Assembly: GCF_026420865.1 (NCBI RefSeq)
Contig: NZ_JAPCWC010000005.1
Span: 1-64,000 of the forward strand
From: Novosphingobium clariflavum
GTDB lineage: Bacteria; Pseudomonadota; Alphaproteobacteria; Sphingomonadales; Sphingomonadaceae
DNA length: 64,000 bases
Reading direction: 5' to 3'
In this document: one piece after another, positions 18,527 to 28,929 of the stretch
Numbering within the stretch: position 1 is the stretch's first letter
How the letters are laid out: each line of letters starts with the position of its first letter
Notes under the pieces: model-generated
What the model was told of the DNA's origin: nothing
Databases searched by the model: none
Seen by the model: only the letters and a program-made list of their open reading frames with translations
Made by a program: the position numbers and the translations under genes

Positions 18527-18909
18527 TCGTCGTCGCCCCCATCCGCGGTCATGCTTTTTTTCAGAAGACGGTTCTCGAGCGTCAGGTCGGCCACGCATTC
18601 CTTGAGGGCACGGGCTTCGCGGCGCAGATCCTGCACCTCGCTCGTTGTCGCACTGCGGGCGGTGTCACCGGCAAGACGGCGCTTGCCGGCTTCCATGAAC
18701 TCCTTCGACCAGGTGTAGTAGAGGCTCTGGGCGATGCCTTCACGCCGGCACAGTTCGGCGATGCTGTCCTCGCCGCGCAATCCGTCGAGCACGATACGGA
18801 TCTTGTCCTCGGCCGAGAAATGCCGCCGCGTCTGTCGGCGAATGTCTTTCACCACGGCTTCGGCAGAGGCCTTCGCTGGCGATTTTCGCAAGGAGGGTTT
18901 GGGCTTCAT
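18523..18909 (-). CDS. IS3-family transposase OrfA
   Basis: 128 residues. The helix-turn-helix region is RRHFSAEDKIRIVLDGLRGEDSIAELCRREGI (about 28-60), followed by SQSLYYTWSKEFMEAGKRRL and a C-terminal leucine-rich coiled coil (LKECVADLTLENRLLKKS) used for multimerisation. It recognises the IS ends. The frame is intact, but its partner OrfB is not, so it can at most act on related copies elsewhere or as an inhibitor. Confidence 0.88.
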   Translation of the reverse strand: MKPKPSLRKSPAKASAEAVVKDIRRQTRRHFSAEDKIRIVLDGLRGEDSIAELCRREGIAQSLYYTWSKEFMEAGKRRLAGDTARSATTSEVQDLRREARALKECVADLTLENRLLKKSMTADGGDDE

Positions 18910-18975
18910 CTTCGTTCCTTCGTCACTACGACGAAGCCCAAACCCTCCTTAATTCTCAACCCCTAATCTGTGCCA

Positions 18976-19614
18976 TGGGTGCTGACGCCGGACAATAGCC
19001 GTTCTGATGCCCGTGATTGCTACGGGAAATTGTTACGAGAATTGCCCAAGGGCCTGCGTCGTCGAGGGCGCAATTTCTGTTATCGGCATATGGTTCCGGT
19101 CGATGCCGAGCAGTTATCTGCTCCGGTTCCGGTCCTGACTCCGGCAGCGCCGCAAGTTCAAGAGACCGCACCGTCCCTGACACTGGCAGAGGCGTATGAA
19201 ACGAGCCGGAAACTCGCCATCGGCGTCATTGGCGGAGGCTAGCCGTTGGCGTCGATCTCTCGGACCCATTGCCGCGACTGCCTTGAGGTCCTTCGGTTCT
19301 TGCCCGCCAATGCCGCAAAGCTCTTCCCGAAGTTGACGCCTTGCCAAGCGGCAGATCACGCTCGGCCTCGTGAAGGTATCAAGGTTATCGGCGCGGCGAA
19401 CGCCAACACCCTGATCTCGAACTTGAGCAGTTTCCTGAATTGGACGGTGAATGAGGAAATGCTCACCCGCAATCCCGCGCGAGGTCTCCGCTTGCCCGAT
19501 CCGGTCAACAAGCGTGACAAGCGCCTGCCGTTTGCACCCGAGCAGCTACATGCAATCTTCAGCGGCCGCGTCGATGGCGAGCGCAGCTACAATAAGGTGG
19601 GTGACTGCCGACCG
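18976..19614 (+). pseudogene. second tyrosine recombinase remnant, N-terminal and core-binding part
   Basis: One frame reads through LPKGLRRRGRNFCYRHMVPVDAEQ (DUF6538-type N terminus, from about 19038), an alanine/proline linker and LTLAEAYETSRKL. A TAG interrupts at 19240-19242. The same frame then continues through CLEVLRFLPANAAKLFPKL, ANANTLISNLSSFLNWTVNEE, TRNPARGLRLPDPVNKRDKR and ends near LHAIF. The catalytic domain with its R-H-R-Y residues is absent. The 5' end is cut by the IS, and the 3' end runs into the ftsH terminator. It faces away from the tRNA, unlike the remnant at 17355-17489. Confidence 0.75.
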
Positions 19615-19624
19615 CGCAAGGCTC

Positions 19625-19658
19625 AAAAAAAAGGGCGAGGACTCCGCCGTCCTCGCCC
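19625..19658 (-). terminator. ftsH terminator
   Basis: A 10-bp stem (19633-19642 GGGCGAGGAC with 19649-19658), a 6-base loop and eight T on the minus strand (19625-19632), 41 bases after the ftsH stop. Confidence 0.9.
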
Positions 19659-19699
19659 CTTCCTGCATTCTTCCCGCGAGGGGAAGTCCGATAGCCCCG

Positions 19700-21631
<1,932 letters not shown>

Positions 21632-21755
21632 CGTTGGTGAAACCGTCCTTTCGCCCGCCAATGTAGGTGCGGGCGGCTGAATCGCAAGTTAGCAGAGGCA
21701 TTCACTGTAGTCGCAAAGCGGCCAAGAAGCGACAGCGCATGCGCCGCCGCCCCTT

Positions 21756-23846
21756 TCAGGCGGATCGAACCAGCTGGTAATCGCCCGCGCTGTCCACTTG
21801 CGCGGTCCAGCCGGGGTAGACGACGATCGTGGTGAAGCTCTCCTCGATGATCGCGGGGGAGGGTATTTCCATGCCTGGGGCGAGGTCGGTGCCGCGATGG
21901 ACCGGCACCGGCGCAAAGCCCTGTCCGAGATTGGCGCGGCGGTGGCGGATGGGCTCGGGAGCCGGGCCGCCGGGCACGAAGGCGCCGCCGGCGGCCGGCG
22001 AGGGGGTCTCGACATGGGCGGCGAGGCGCAGGCCCGAGATTTCCGGCACTTCATGCTCGCGAACATGGCCATATTCGGCCATGTGGCGGGCGTTGAACAG
22101 TTCGCAGGCGCGGGCCGCAAAGGTTTCGTCGATGAAGCCGAGGTCGCCCAGTGGGGCATCCGCGGCAAAGTCGAACGAGAGCGAGAAGTTCTGCCCCGGA
22201 TAGCGCATGTTGAGCCGGTAATCGGCGCGGATGTCGCCTGTGCGGAACCGGGCGGCGGTGAAGAACCGGGCGGCACGATCCGATAGGTCGGTCCAGAGCT
22301 TGCGGATGCGCGCCAGGTCGAGCGCGGCGGCCGAGGCGATGTAGGAGCGTTCCTCGTCGATGGTTGGGTTCGCCACCAGCGTGCCGAGCGCCGAAAAGGT
22401 CGGCGAGGCCTTGGGCACCAGCACGCGGGTGATGCCGAGGTCCTCGGCCTGGATCGCGGCGAAAGCCGGGCCGTTGCCGCCATAGGCCAGCATGACGAGG
22501 TCCTTGGGGTCGATGCCCTTGCCCGCCGTGGTGCGGCGCACGCCCTGGCTCATGTGGGCATTGACCACGCGCCAGCAGTCGAAGGCGGCACGTTCCGCCC
22601 CGGAGTCGCCGGATTCGTGGCCGAGTCCCTCGGCGATCCTGCCGAAGGCTTCCGCTACGCCCTTGCGGGTGAGGCGGAAGCTGCCGCCGGCAAAACCCTC
22701 CTCGGTGGAGAGAATGCCCAGCATGACGAGCGCATCGGTGACGGTCGGCTCGGCGCCGCCGCGTCCGTAGCAGATCGGGCCGGGCTCCGACCCCGCCGAG
22801 CGCGGGCCGACCTGCAGCGCGCCCTTGTTGACGTGGCAGATCGAGCCGCCGCCGGCGCCCAGTGTCTCCACTTTCACCATCGGCACGCCGACGAGGTAGC
22901 GGTGGTGCATGTTCCAGCCTGCCTCGGCCGGGGCCTCTCCGTTCAGCACCAGCGCCATGTCGTAGCTGGTGCCGCCCATGTCGACGCAGAGCAGGTCCGG
23001 GCAGCCCTTGGCGCGGCCCGCATGGGCGGAACCGACGACCCCGCCGGCCGGGCCGGAGGCCAGCACGCGGATCGGGGCACCTTCGATGTAGTCCCGGGTC
23101 ATGACGCCGCCGGAGGCCTGCATGACCATCAGCTGGCCTGGATACCCGCCTTCGCCGAGGCGCTGCACCAGCTTTTCGAGATAGCCGTTGACGCGCGGGG
23201 CGACATAGGCGTTGACCACCGTGGTCGAGGTGCGGTCGTACTCCGGCGCGCGGGGCAGGACTTCGTGGCTGACCGAGACGTGCGCGTTCTGGATTTCCTG
23301 CTGGACGATCTCCTTGGCGCGGCGTTCGTGTTCGGGATTGGCGAAGGAGAACAGGAACGAGATCGCCACGGATTCCACGTTCTGCAGCCTGAGCTTGCGG
23401 CAGGCCTCGCGCAGTGCAGCCTCGTCGAGCGGCTTGTGGACCGCGCCGTCGTGGAGCACCCGTTCGGGCACGGTCAGGCGGCGGCGGCGCGGGGTGATCT
23501 GCTGCGGGGCCTCCAGACGGACGTCCCAGATATCCTCCTTGTAGCCGCGGCGATATTCGATCTCGTCGCGGAAGCCCTCGGTGGTGATAAGGCCGGTGAG
23601 GGCGCCGTTCATCTCGATCAGGGTGTTGTCGGCGACGGTGGTGCCGTGGACGATCGCCTCGCAGCGGCTCAGGAACTCGCCCAGCGGCAGGCCCTCCTTC
23701 GCGGCGAGCTTGCCCAGCCCCTCCATCACGCCCAGCGAGCGGTCCTGTGGCGTGGAAAGGTTCTTGTGCAGCACCACCTCGTCCCCCTTCAGGAGTGCGA
23801 AGTCGGTGAAGGTGCCGCCGATGTCGATGCCTACTCGGTACGTCAT
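21756..23846 (-). CDS. hyuA: hydantoinase/oxoprolinase subunit A (HyuA-type)
   Basis: 696 residues of the HyuA/5-oxoprolinase/acetone-carboxylase beta family, ATP-dependent enzymes that open cyclic amides or carboxylate ketones. The ASKHA-fold phosphate loop is VGIDIGGTFTDFALL (5-19); further markers are HGTTVADNTLIE, GPAGGVVGS, CVDMGGTSYDMALV and GAGGGSI. The partner subunit is the next gene upstream (24013-25833). ATG 23846 has a CAGGAGA ribosome site. With the NCS1 permease nearby a hydantoin-like substrate is plausible, but oxoprolinase and other activities cannot be excluded. Confidence 0.88.
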   Translation of the reverse strand: MTYRVGIDIGGTFTDFALLKGDEVVLHKNLSTPQDRSLGVMEGLGKLAAKEGLPLGEFLSRCEAIVHGTTVADNTLIEMNGALTGLITTEGFRDEIEYRRGYKEDIWDVRLEAPQQITPRRRRLTVPERVLHDGAVHKPLDEAALREACRKLRLQNVESVAISFLFSFANPEHERRAKEIVQQEIQNAHVSVSHEVLPRAPEYDRTSTTVVNAYVAPRVNGYLEKLVQRLGEGGYPGQLMVMQASGGVMTRDYIEGAPIRVLASGPAGGVVGSAHAGRAKGCPDLLCVDMGGTSYDMALVLNGEAPAEAGWNMHHRYLVGVPMVKVETLGAGGGSICHVNKGALQVGPRSAGSEPGPICYGRGGAEPTVTDALVMLGILSTEEGFAGGSFRLTRKGVAEAFGRIAEGLGHESGDSGAERAAFDCWRVVNAHMSQGVRRTTAGKGIDPKDLVMLAYGGNGPAFAAIQAEDLGITRVLVPKASPTFSALGTLVANPTIDEERSYIASAAALDLARIRKLWTDLSDRAARFFTAARFRTGDIRADYRLNMRYPGQNFSLSFDFAADAPLGDLGFIDETFAARACELFNARHMAEYGHVREHEVPEISGLRLAAHVETPSPAAGGAFVPGGPAPEPIRHRRANLGQGFAPVPVHRGTDLAPGMEIPSPAIIEESFTTIVVYPGWTAQVDSAGDYQLVRSA

Positions 23847-23860
23847 TCAGGTCTCCTGTC

Positions 23861-23973
23861 CTCCCCGGTTAGGGGAGGTGGCAGCCCGCAGGGCTGACGG
23901 AGGGGAGTCGCGTCCTCCCGAAACCTCGCGGCAGGCCGCGAATCCCCTCCACCACCCTTCGGGCGGTCCCATT
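23861..23973. repeat. intergenic palindromic repeat cluster between hyuB and hyuA
   Basis: Several small hairpins in a row: CTCCCC/GGGGAG (23861-23877), CAGCCC-GCA-GGGCTG (23882-23896) and ACCACCC-TTC-GGGCGGT (23951-23967). This resembles the dispersed REP-like elements found between genes in sphingomonads. It may affect the expression ratio of the two subunits or mRNA stability. Confidence 0.6.
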
Positions 23974-24012
23974 TCCAGACTTTGGCCCCGTTTCGGGGAC
24001 GACTTGTTTTCG

Positions 24013-25833
24013 TTATTCCGCCGCCTCGGCCATGCTCGCCATCTCGGCCCGCAGCGCCTCGGTCGCGGCGTGGTCCACCGCCAGCGAATAGTCGCCAAGG
24101 CTGCCGGTCAGCACCACGCCGTACTTGGCGCGCGCTGCGGCAAGGCTGACGTACTCATCGAGCACGTCCTCCTTCACCGCTTCGGGATCACGCCGCAGCG
24201 GCGGGCCGAAGCCGGCGCCGCCGCCGTGCTGGTAGGCGATCACCGCGCCCTCCGGCAGCAAGTCCTGCGCGGTATGGAGAATGGCGCGCTCGTTCTCGGC
24301 TCCCACCTCGAAGCGGTTGGTATAGGGGATCGCATCGTCCCCGCCGCGAAGCCCTCGCAGCGGGTGCTCGGCCGAGACCATCCACGCCATCGCCGAAGTC
24401 GGCCGCAGTACCTGCTTGACGTTGAGTGAGCCCGGACAGCCGCGCCACTGGCCGGCGCCGCCGCCATCGGTGGTCATCTCGCGGCTGAGGTTGAGGATCG
24501 GGAAGCGGCTTTCCGCATCTTCCGCTTCGGAGAGGATCAGGCTGCCGAGCGCCGACGGGCACGAGCCCCAGCCATCGAGGCCTTGCACCGCCGAGACGTC
24601 CATCGAGCGGCAGTCGACCCCCTGGTCCATCCACATCATGCCGTTCTCGTCGAAGCCCATGACCATGTTGGGCATGCCGATCTTGTAGAGCTGCGGCTGC
24701 GATCGTTCGGGCGCCACGTTGGAGAGCGCGATGCAGACCGCCTCGGTGATCTCGCAGGCCGGGTGGAACGAGCCCAGCGCCGCGGGCTTGTTGGGCGGCG
24801 GCTGGGCGATACAGCCTTCGGGGATCCGGATCTCGACCGCGTCGAAGAAGCCCTCGTTCTTGACGATCGTCGGGTCCATCGCCGCGACCACCTGGCACAT
24901 CACGTAGCTGCGCGAATTGGCGAAGGTGTTCCACACGCCGACGAGGTTCTGCCGGTCGTCGGTGCCCTCAAGGTCCACGGTCAGCTGCTCGCCGGCGATG
25001 GTGCAGGCGACGTGGACCTTGATGTCCCTGGTCCCTGCCGTGTCGTGGTCGATCCACACCGTCGCCTCGTGGCGGCCATCGGGCCACTTCGCCACTTCCT
25101 CGCGCACGCGGCGCGTCGTGTGCTCGATCGAGTGGTTGATCGCCGCCTTGATCGTCTCCCCGCCCCATTTGCCGAGCAGCTGCTCCAGCATGCGCACGGC
25201 ATGCTGGACGCCGCCGATCATCGCCGCGATGTCGCCGGCGAATGTCGCGAAGCGGTTGTTGCGCACCACCATGTCGAAGACGTCGCGGCGCAGCTCGCCC
25301 CGATGGACCAGCTTGAGGCAGGGGTAGATCACGCCTTCGGTAAAGACATCGGTGGCATCGAGCGAAAAGCCGCCCGGGTCCTTGCCGCCGGTATCGCCCT
25401 GATGCGCCTGCAGCGTCTGGATGCAGATCAGTTCGCCCTTGCCGTCATAGACCGGGCCGTAGATGCAGTAGTCCGGCAGGTGGCCGCCGCCGTGATCGGG
25501 ATCGTTGCCCAGGAAGACGTCGCCCGGCCCCCAGTCGTAGCGCTCCTGGTTCATCAGCCCCCAGCGCGTTTCCATCTGGTTGACGAAGGTCAGGTGCGGG
25601 GTGCCCACCGCGCCCATGGCAAGGCGGCCGTGGGCATCGACGATGGCGGCGTTGCGCTCGTTCGACTGGTTGATGATCGGGCTGGAGGCGGCGCGGCCAA
25701 GATAAGTCGCAGCCTCGAAGCAGACCGTCTCGAACGCGCCGCGGATGATGTCCGCCGTTACCGGATCGATCTCCGCCGTGGTCGGCAGGGGGGCGCGCCG
25801 CTCGGCGAGCCTGCGGTTCAGCGCGTAGGACAC
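24013..25833 (-). CDS. hyuB: hydantoinase/oxoprolinase subunit B (HyuB-type)
   Basis: 606 residues, the partner of HyuA. Family markers are DPVTADIIRGAFETVCFEAA, SPIINQSNERNAAI, GDVFLGNDPDHGGGHLPDY, TQHAHQGD-like LQAHQGDTGGKDPGG, GGVQHAVRMLEQLL and TTDGGGAGQWRG. The start is GTG 25833 with a GGGAGAG ribosome site about 10 bases upstream. It is transcribed first, followed by a 166-base gap with repeats and then hyuA. It is divergent from an aminotransferase gene that may belong to the same catabolic task. Confidence 0.88.
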   Translation of the reverse strand: MSYALNRRLAERRAPLPTTAEIDPVTADIIRGAFETVCFEAATYLGRAASSPIINQSNERNAAIVDAHGRLAMGAVGTPHLTFVNQMETRWGLMNQERYDWGPGDVFLGNDPDHGGGHLPDYCIYGPVYDGKGELICIQTLQAHQGDTGGKDPGGFSLDATDVFTEGVIYPCLKLVHRGELRRDVFDMVVRNNRFATFAGDIAAMIGGVQHAVRMLEQLLGKWGGETIKAAINHSIEHTTRRVREEVAKWPDGRHEATVWIDHDTAGTRDIKVHVACTIAGEQLTVDLEGTDDRQNLVGVWNTFANSRSYVMCQVVAAMDPTIVKNEGFFDAVEIRIPEGCIAQPPPNKPAALGSFHPACEITEAVCIALSNVAPERSQPQLYKIGMPNMVMGFDENGMMWMDQGVDCRSMDVSAVQGLDGWGSCPSALGSLILSEAEDAESRFPILNLSREMTTDGGGAGQWRGCPGSLNVKQVLRPTSAMAWMVSAEHPLRGLRGGDDAIPYTNRFEVGAENERAILHTAQDLLPEGAVIAYQHGGGAGFGPPLRRDPEAVKEDVLDEYVSLAAARAKYGVVLTGSLGDYSLAVDHAATEALRAEMASMAEAAE

Positions 25834-25972
25834 GTCTCTTGCTCTCCCTTGTGGTTTGTCCGAGGTAGGAGGCGAGCGGGCCCGCTTCTCGACAGCGAGC
25901 GCATCGGCCCATGCAGATCACGAAACTGTCGCGCCGGGCTTGTCCGTGGGCGCAAAGGGAGCCGTACCGGGA

Positions 25973-27163
25973 ATGAAGACAGCTGGCCGCATCCACCCGG
26001 TCTATGCGCAAATGGAACGCACGGTGTTCGATCGCATGTCGGCGCTGGCGCGCGAACATGGGGCGATCAACCTCGGGCAGGGCTTTCCCGATGGCCCGCC
26101 GCAGCCCGCGTTGATCGAAGCGGCAAGCCGCGCCTTGCACGAAAAGTCGAACCAGTATCCGCCCGGCGCGGGCCTGATCGAACTGCGCGAGGCGATCTGC
26201 GGCTATTACGCGCGGCGGCAGGGGCTTGCGCTTGCGCCTGGGCAGGTGACGGTCACTTCCGGCGCGACGGAGGCGCTGGCCGCTGCCGTCTTCGCTTTCG
26301 TGAAGCCGGGCGACGAAGTGATCCTGTTCCAGCCGGCCTATGACGCCTATGCCCCGCTGGTGCGGCGGGCGGGCGGTATTCCCGTCTCGATCCCGCTTTC
26401 GCCGCCGGACTTCTGCTATCCGGCAAAGGCGCTGGAGGCGGCCATCACGCCGCAGACGCGCGTGGTGATGCTGAACGATCCGCTCAACCCGGCAGGCACG
26501 GTCGCCCGTCACGAGGAACTGGCCGCGATCGCGCAGGCCTGCACGGCGCATGACCTGATCGCGATCTGCGACGAAGTCTGGGAGGATGTCCGCTTCGATG
26601 GCGTGCCTCACCACTCGCTGATGCGCTTTCCCGGCATGGCCGAACGCACCGTGAAGATCGGTTCGGCAGGCAAGATCTTCGGACTGACCGGCTGGAAAGT
26701 CGGCTGGATGATCGCGGCGGGTGATCTGGCGACGGCGATCTCGCGCGCGCATCAGTTCCTCACCTATGCCACCGCCGTGCCGCTGCAATGGGCGGTGGCG
26801 GAGGGATTGTCGCTGCCCGACGCAGTGCTGGACGGCCAGCGCGCCGCATGGGCCGCCGCGCGTGAGCGGTTGAAGGCGGGGCTGACCGAGGGCGGTTTCG
26901 TCGTGCTGCCCAATGCGGCGACGTGGTTCCTCAATGTCGATCTCGCCGCTTCGGGCATTTCCTTGTGCGACCGCGAATTCAGCGAGCGCGCGGTGACTGA
27001 GGCCGGGGTGGCGAGCGTACCCGTCTCGGCGCTGTATCAGGGCGAGGACGCGCCCGGGCATCTGGTGCGCTTCTGCTTCACCAAGCCCTTGGATGTGCTG
27101 GACGAGGCTGTTTCGCGCCTCGCCCGCTTCCGCCAGATGCTGGTCGGCCAAGCCGTTTTATAA
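25973..27163 (+). CDS. PLP-dependent class I/II aminotransferase
   Basis: 396 residues from ATG 25973. Family marks are INLGQGFPDGPPQP, QYPPGAGLIELREAI, TSGATEALAA, NDPLNPAGTV (usually NPHNPTG, here altered), ICDEVWEDVRFDG and the PLP lysine in GSAGKIFGLTGWKVGW. It is most like the methionine/kynurenine-type aminotransferases (YbdL/KAT group). An open frame extends upstream to 25856, but the fold starts at 25973. It lies between hyuB and the NCS1 permease, so it may transaminate an amino acid released by the HyuAB reaction; that is inference. Confidence 0.87.
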   Translation: MKTAGRIHPVYAQMERTVFDRMSALAREHGAINLGQGFPDGPPQPALIEAASRALHEKSNQYPPGAGLIELREAICGYYARRQGLALAPGQVTVTSGATEALAAAVFAFVKPGDEVILFQPAYDAYAPLVRRAGGIPVSIPLSPPDFCYPAKALEAAITPQTRVVMLNDPLNPAGTVARHEELAAIAQACTAHDLIAICDEVWEDVRFDGVPHHSLMRFPGMAERTVKIGSAGKIFGLTGWKVGWMIAAGDLATAISRAHQFLTYATAVPLQWAVAEGLSLPDAVLDGQRAAWAAARERLKAGLTEGGFVVLPNAATWFLNVDLAASGISLCDREFSERAVTEAGVASVPVSALYQGEDAPGHLVRFCFTKPLDVLDEAVSRLARFRQMLVGQAVL

Positions 27164-27170
27164 CCGTCGC

Positions 27171-27199
27171 TTGACACTTTGCTGCACTGCGGCATCGTG
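27171..27199 (+). promoter_or_regulatory. possible promoter of the NCS1 permease gene
   Basis: A perfect -35 hexamer TTGACA lies at 27171-27176, 53 bases before the permease ATG and directly after the aminotransferase stop. The -10 candidate at 17-bp spacing (ATCGTG) is poor, so the call rests on the -35 and on position. Confidence 0.35.
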
Positions 27200-27228
27200 G
27201 TTCCCTTAAGCAGCGGGGGACGCGGTAG

Positions 27229-28698
27229 ATGGTTGAAGCTGAAGGCGCGCTCTGGAACGCGGACCTTGCGCCGACGGGCGAGGCGCAGCGCAACTGGCGC
27301 TGGTGGCACTTCGCGGCGCTGTGGGTGGGCATGGTCGTTGCCGTGCCAAGCTGGATGCTCTGCGCCGGCCTGATCGACCAGGGCATGTCTGCCTTGCAGG
27401 CGATCGCCACGGTGCTGCTGGGCAACCTGATCATCCTCGTGCCGATGCTGCTGATCGGCCATTCGGGCGCGCGCTATGGCGTGCCTTTCGCGGTGCTCGC
27501 ACGCGCCTCGTTCGGCACGGTGGGCGCGCGCCTGCCCGCCATGGCGCGCGCGCTGGTCGCCTGCGGCTGGTACGGTATCCAGACCTGGATCGGCGGCGAG
27601 GCCTTGCTGACGCTGCTCGGCATCTTCCTCGGCGCGGACCTGCGCGGCGCGCCGCTGCCGTTCTTCGGGATCGGCCTCGGCCAGTTGCTGGCTTTCCTGG
27701 TATTCTGGGGCGTGCAGCTGTTTTTCGTGCGCAAGGGGCTGACGACGATCCGCAAGCTGGAGACCTGGACCGCGCCGGCCAAGCTCATCGCCTGCCTCGG
27801 CCTCGTCTGGTGGGCGGTGGACGCGGCGGGCGGTGTTGGCCCGATCTTCTCGGCGCCTTCGGCCTTTGGGCCCGGTGGGGCGAGGGAAGGGGAGTTCTGG
27901 GCGGTCTGGCTGCCGGCGATCACCGCGATGGTCGGCTTCTGGGGCACGCTGGCACTCAACATTGCCGACTTCACCCGCTTCGCGCATAGCCAGCGCGACC
28001 AGATGCTGGGCCAGGCGCTGGGCCTGCCGCCGACGATGGGGCTGATCGCCCTGCTGAGCGTGATCACCACTTCGGCCACCGTCGTTATCCACGGCCGGGC
28101 GATCTGGGACCCGGTGGAACTGGCCGGAACGCTGTCGGGGCCCTTTGTGCTGCTGGGGCTGATCGTGATCGCGGTGGACACGGTATCGTGCAACATCGCC
28201 GCGAACCTCGTCTGTTCGGCCTTCGACTTCGCCTCGCTGAAACCGTCGAGGATCAGCTACCGCACCGGCGCGCTGATCACCGCGACCATCGGCCTTGTCA
28301 TGATGCCGTGGAAGATCATGGCGAGCACGCAGGGCTACATCTTCACCTGGCTGACAGGCTATGGCGCGCTGCTGGGGCCGATCACCGGTATCCTGATCGC
28401 CGACTACTGGCTGCTGCGTGGTGCACGGCTGGATGTGGGCGGGCTCTACCTTGAACAGGGGCCCTACACCTATCGCAGGGGCTGGAATCCGCGCGCGCTG
28501 ATCGCGCTGGCGCTCGGCATCGTGCCCAACGTGCCGGGCTTCCTCTCGGTTGCCGCACCCGAGGTGTTCGGGGAAGCGGGGGCACTGTTCTCGGGAATCT
28601 ACACTTACGCGTGGTTCGTCGGTGTCGCGGTAGCGCTGGTCAGCTACACGCTGATGATGCGGGGCAGGGCGGCGGTGCCGGTTGTTGCCGTGGCTTGA
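27229..28698 (+). CDS. NCS1-family nucleobase/hydantoin:cation symporter
   Basis: 489 residues with about 12 membrane helices. NCS1 marks are WNADLAPTG near the N terminus (usual form NxDLxP), WWHFAALWVGM in helix 1, ARASFGTVGA and GWYGIQTWIGGEAL in the substrate region, and NIADFTRFA. The family brings in uracil, allantoin, hydantoins, cytosine or thiamine precursors with Na+ or H+. The hyuA-hyuB pair close by favours a hydantoin or related ring compound. There is no ABC or outer-membrane partner. Confidence 0.87.
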   Translation: MVEAEGALWNADLAPTGEAQRNWRWWHFAALWVGMVVAVPSWMLCAGLIDQGMSALQAIATVLLGNLIILVPMLLIGHSGARYGVPFAVLARASFGTVGARLPAMARALVACGWYGIQTWIGGEALLTLLGIFLGADLRGAPLPFFGIGLGQLLAFLVFWGVQLFFVRKGLTTIRKLETWTAPAKLIACLGLVWWAVDAAGGVGPIFSAPSAFGPGGAREGEFWAVWLPAITAMVGFWGTLALNIADFTRFAHSQRDQMLGQALGLPPTMGLIALLSVITTSATVVIHGRAIWDPVELAGTLSGPFVLLGLIVIAVDTVSCNIAANLVCSAFDFASLKPSRISYRTGALITATIGLVMMPWKIMASTQGYIFTWLTGYGALLGPITGILIADYWLLRGARLDVGGLYLEQGPYTYRRGWNPRALIALALGIVPNVPGFLSVAAPEVFGEAGALFSGIYTYAWFVGVAVALVSYTLMMRGRAAVPVVAVA

Positions 28699-28892
28699 AG
28701 CAGGGAAGGATAAAAGCAGGGGAGCCCCTCGGTGAAGCTCGGGATAAACTTCGCCCCCCTGTACCCCCAATATCGTCTAGGTCACGCGGGCCAAAAGCCT
28801 CGTGCACTCATGGCTGCGTCGGGAGACTAATTGGCTACGCTGCAAGGAGTGCGCGGCGGATAGGCTGAGCACGACGAAGACGTTTTGAGGGT

Positions 28893-28911
28893 CTGGGGGA
28901 TCATCCCCCAG
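28893..28911 (-). terminator. hairpin after dnaB, weak terminator candidate
   Basis: CTGGGGG (28893-28899) pairs with CCCCCAG (28905-28911) around ATCAT. It lies 19 bases after the dnaB stop but has no T run on the minus strand, so it may be only a processing or Rho-assisted site. Confidence 0.35.
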
Positions 28912-28929
28912 GACTTCCCCTTAATTCGC

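Larger units (their letters stand above)
17490..18975 (-). mobile_element. IS3-family insertion sequence, inactive
   Basis: About 1486 bases with imperfect terminal inverted repeats: TGGCGCAGATCGGGG at the left and, read inward, TGGCACAGATTAGGG at the right. It holds an intact orfA and a damaged orfB in the usual overlapping order on the minus strand. The flanking triplets are ATT (left) and TGG (right), so no 3-bp target duplication is seen. That suggests deletion or rearrangement after insertion. Both flanks are integrase debris. Confidence 0.85.

Noticed and set aside
17487..18978. Target-site duplication of the IS3 element.
   Set aside because: The flanking triplets are ATT and TGG; no 3- or 4-base duplication is visible at the assigned ends.
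24583..26343. A plus-strand open frame of almost 600 codons across hyuB.
   Set aside because: It is antisense to the conserved HyuB coding sequence, His/Arg/Val-rich, and has no ribosome site or family similarity.
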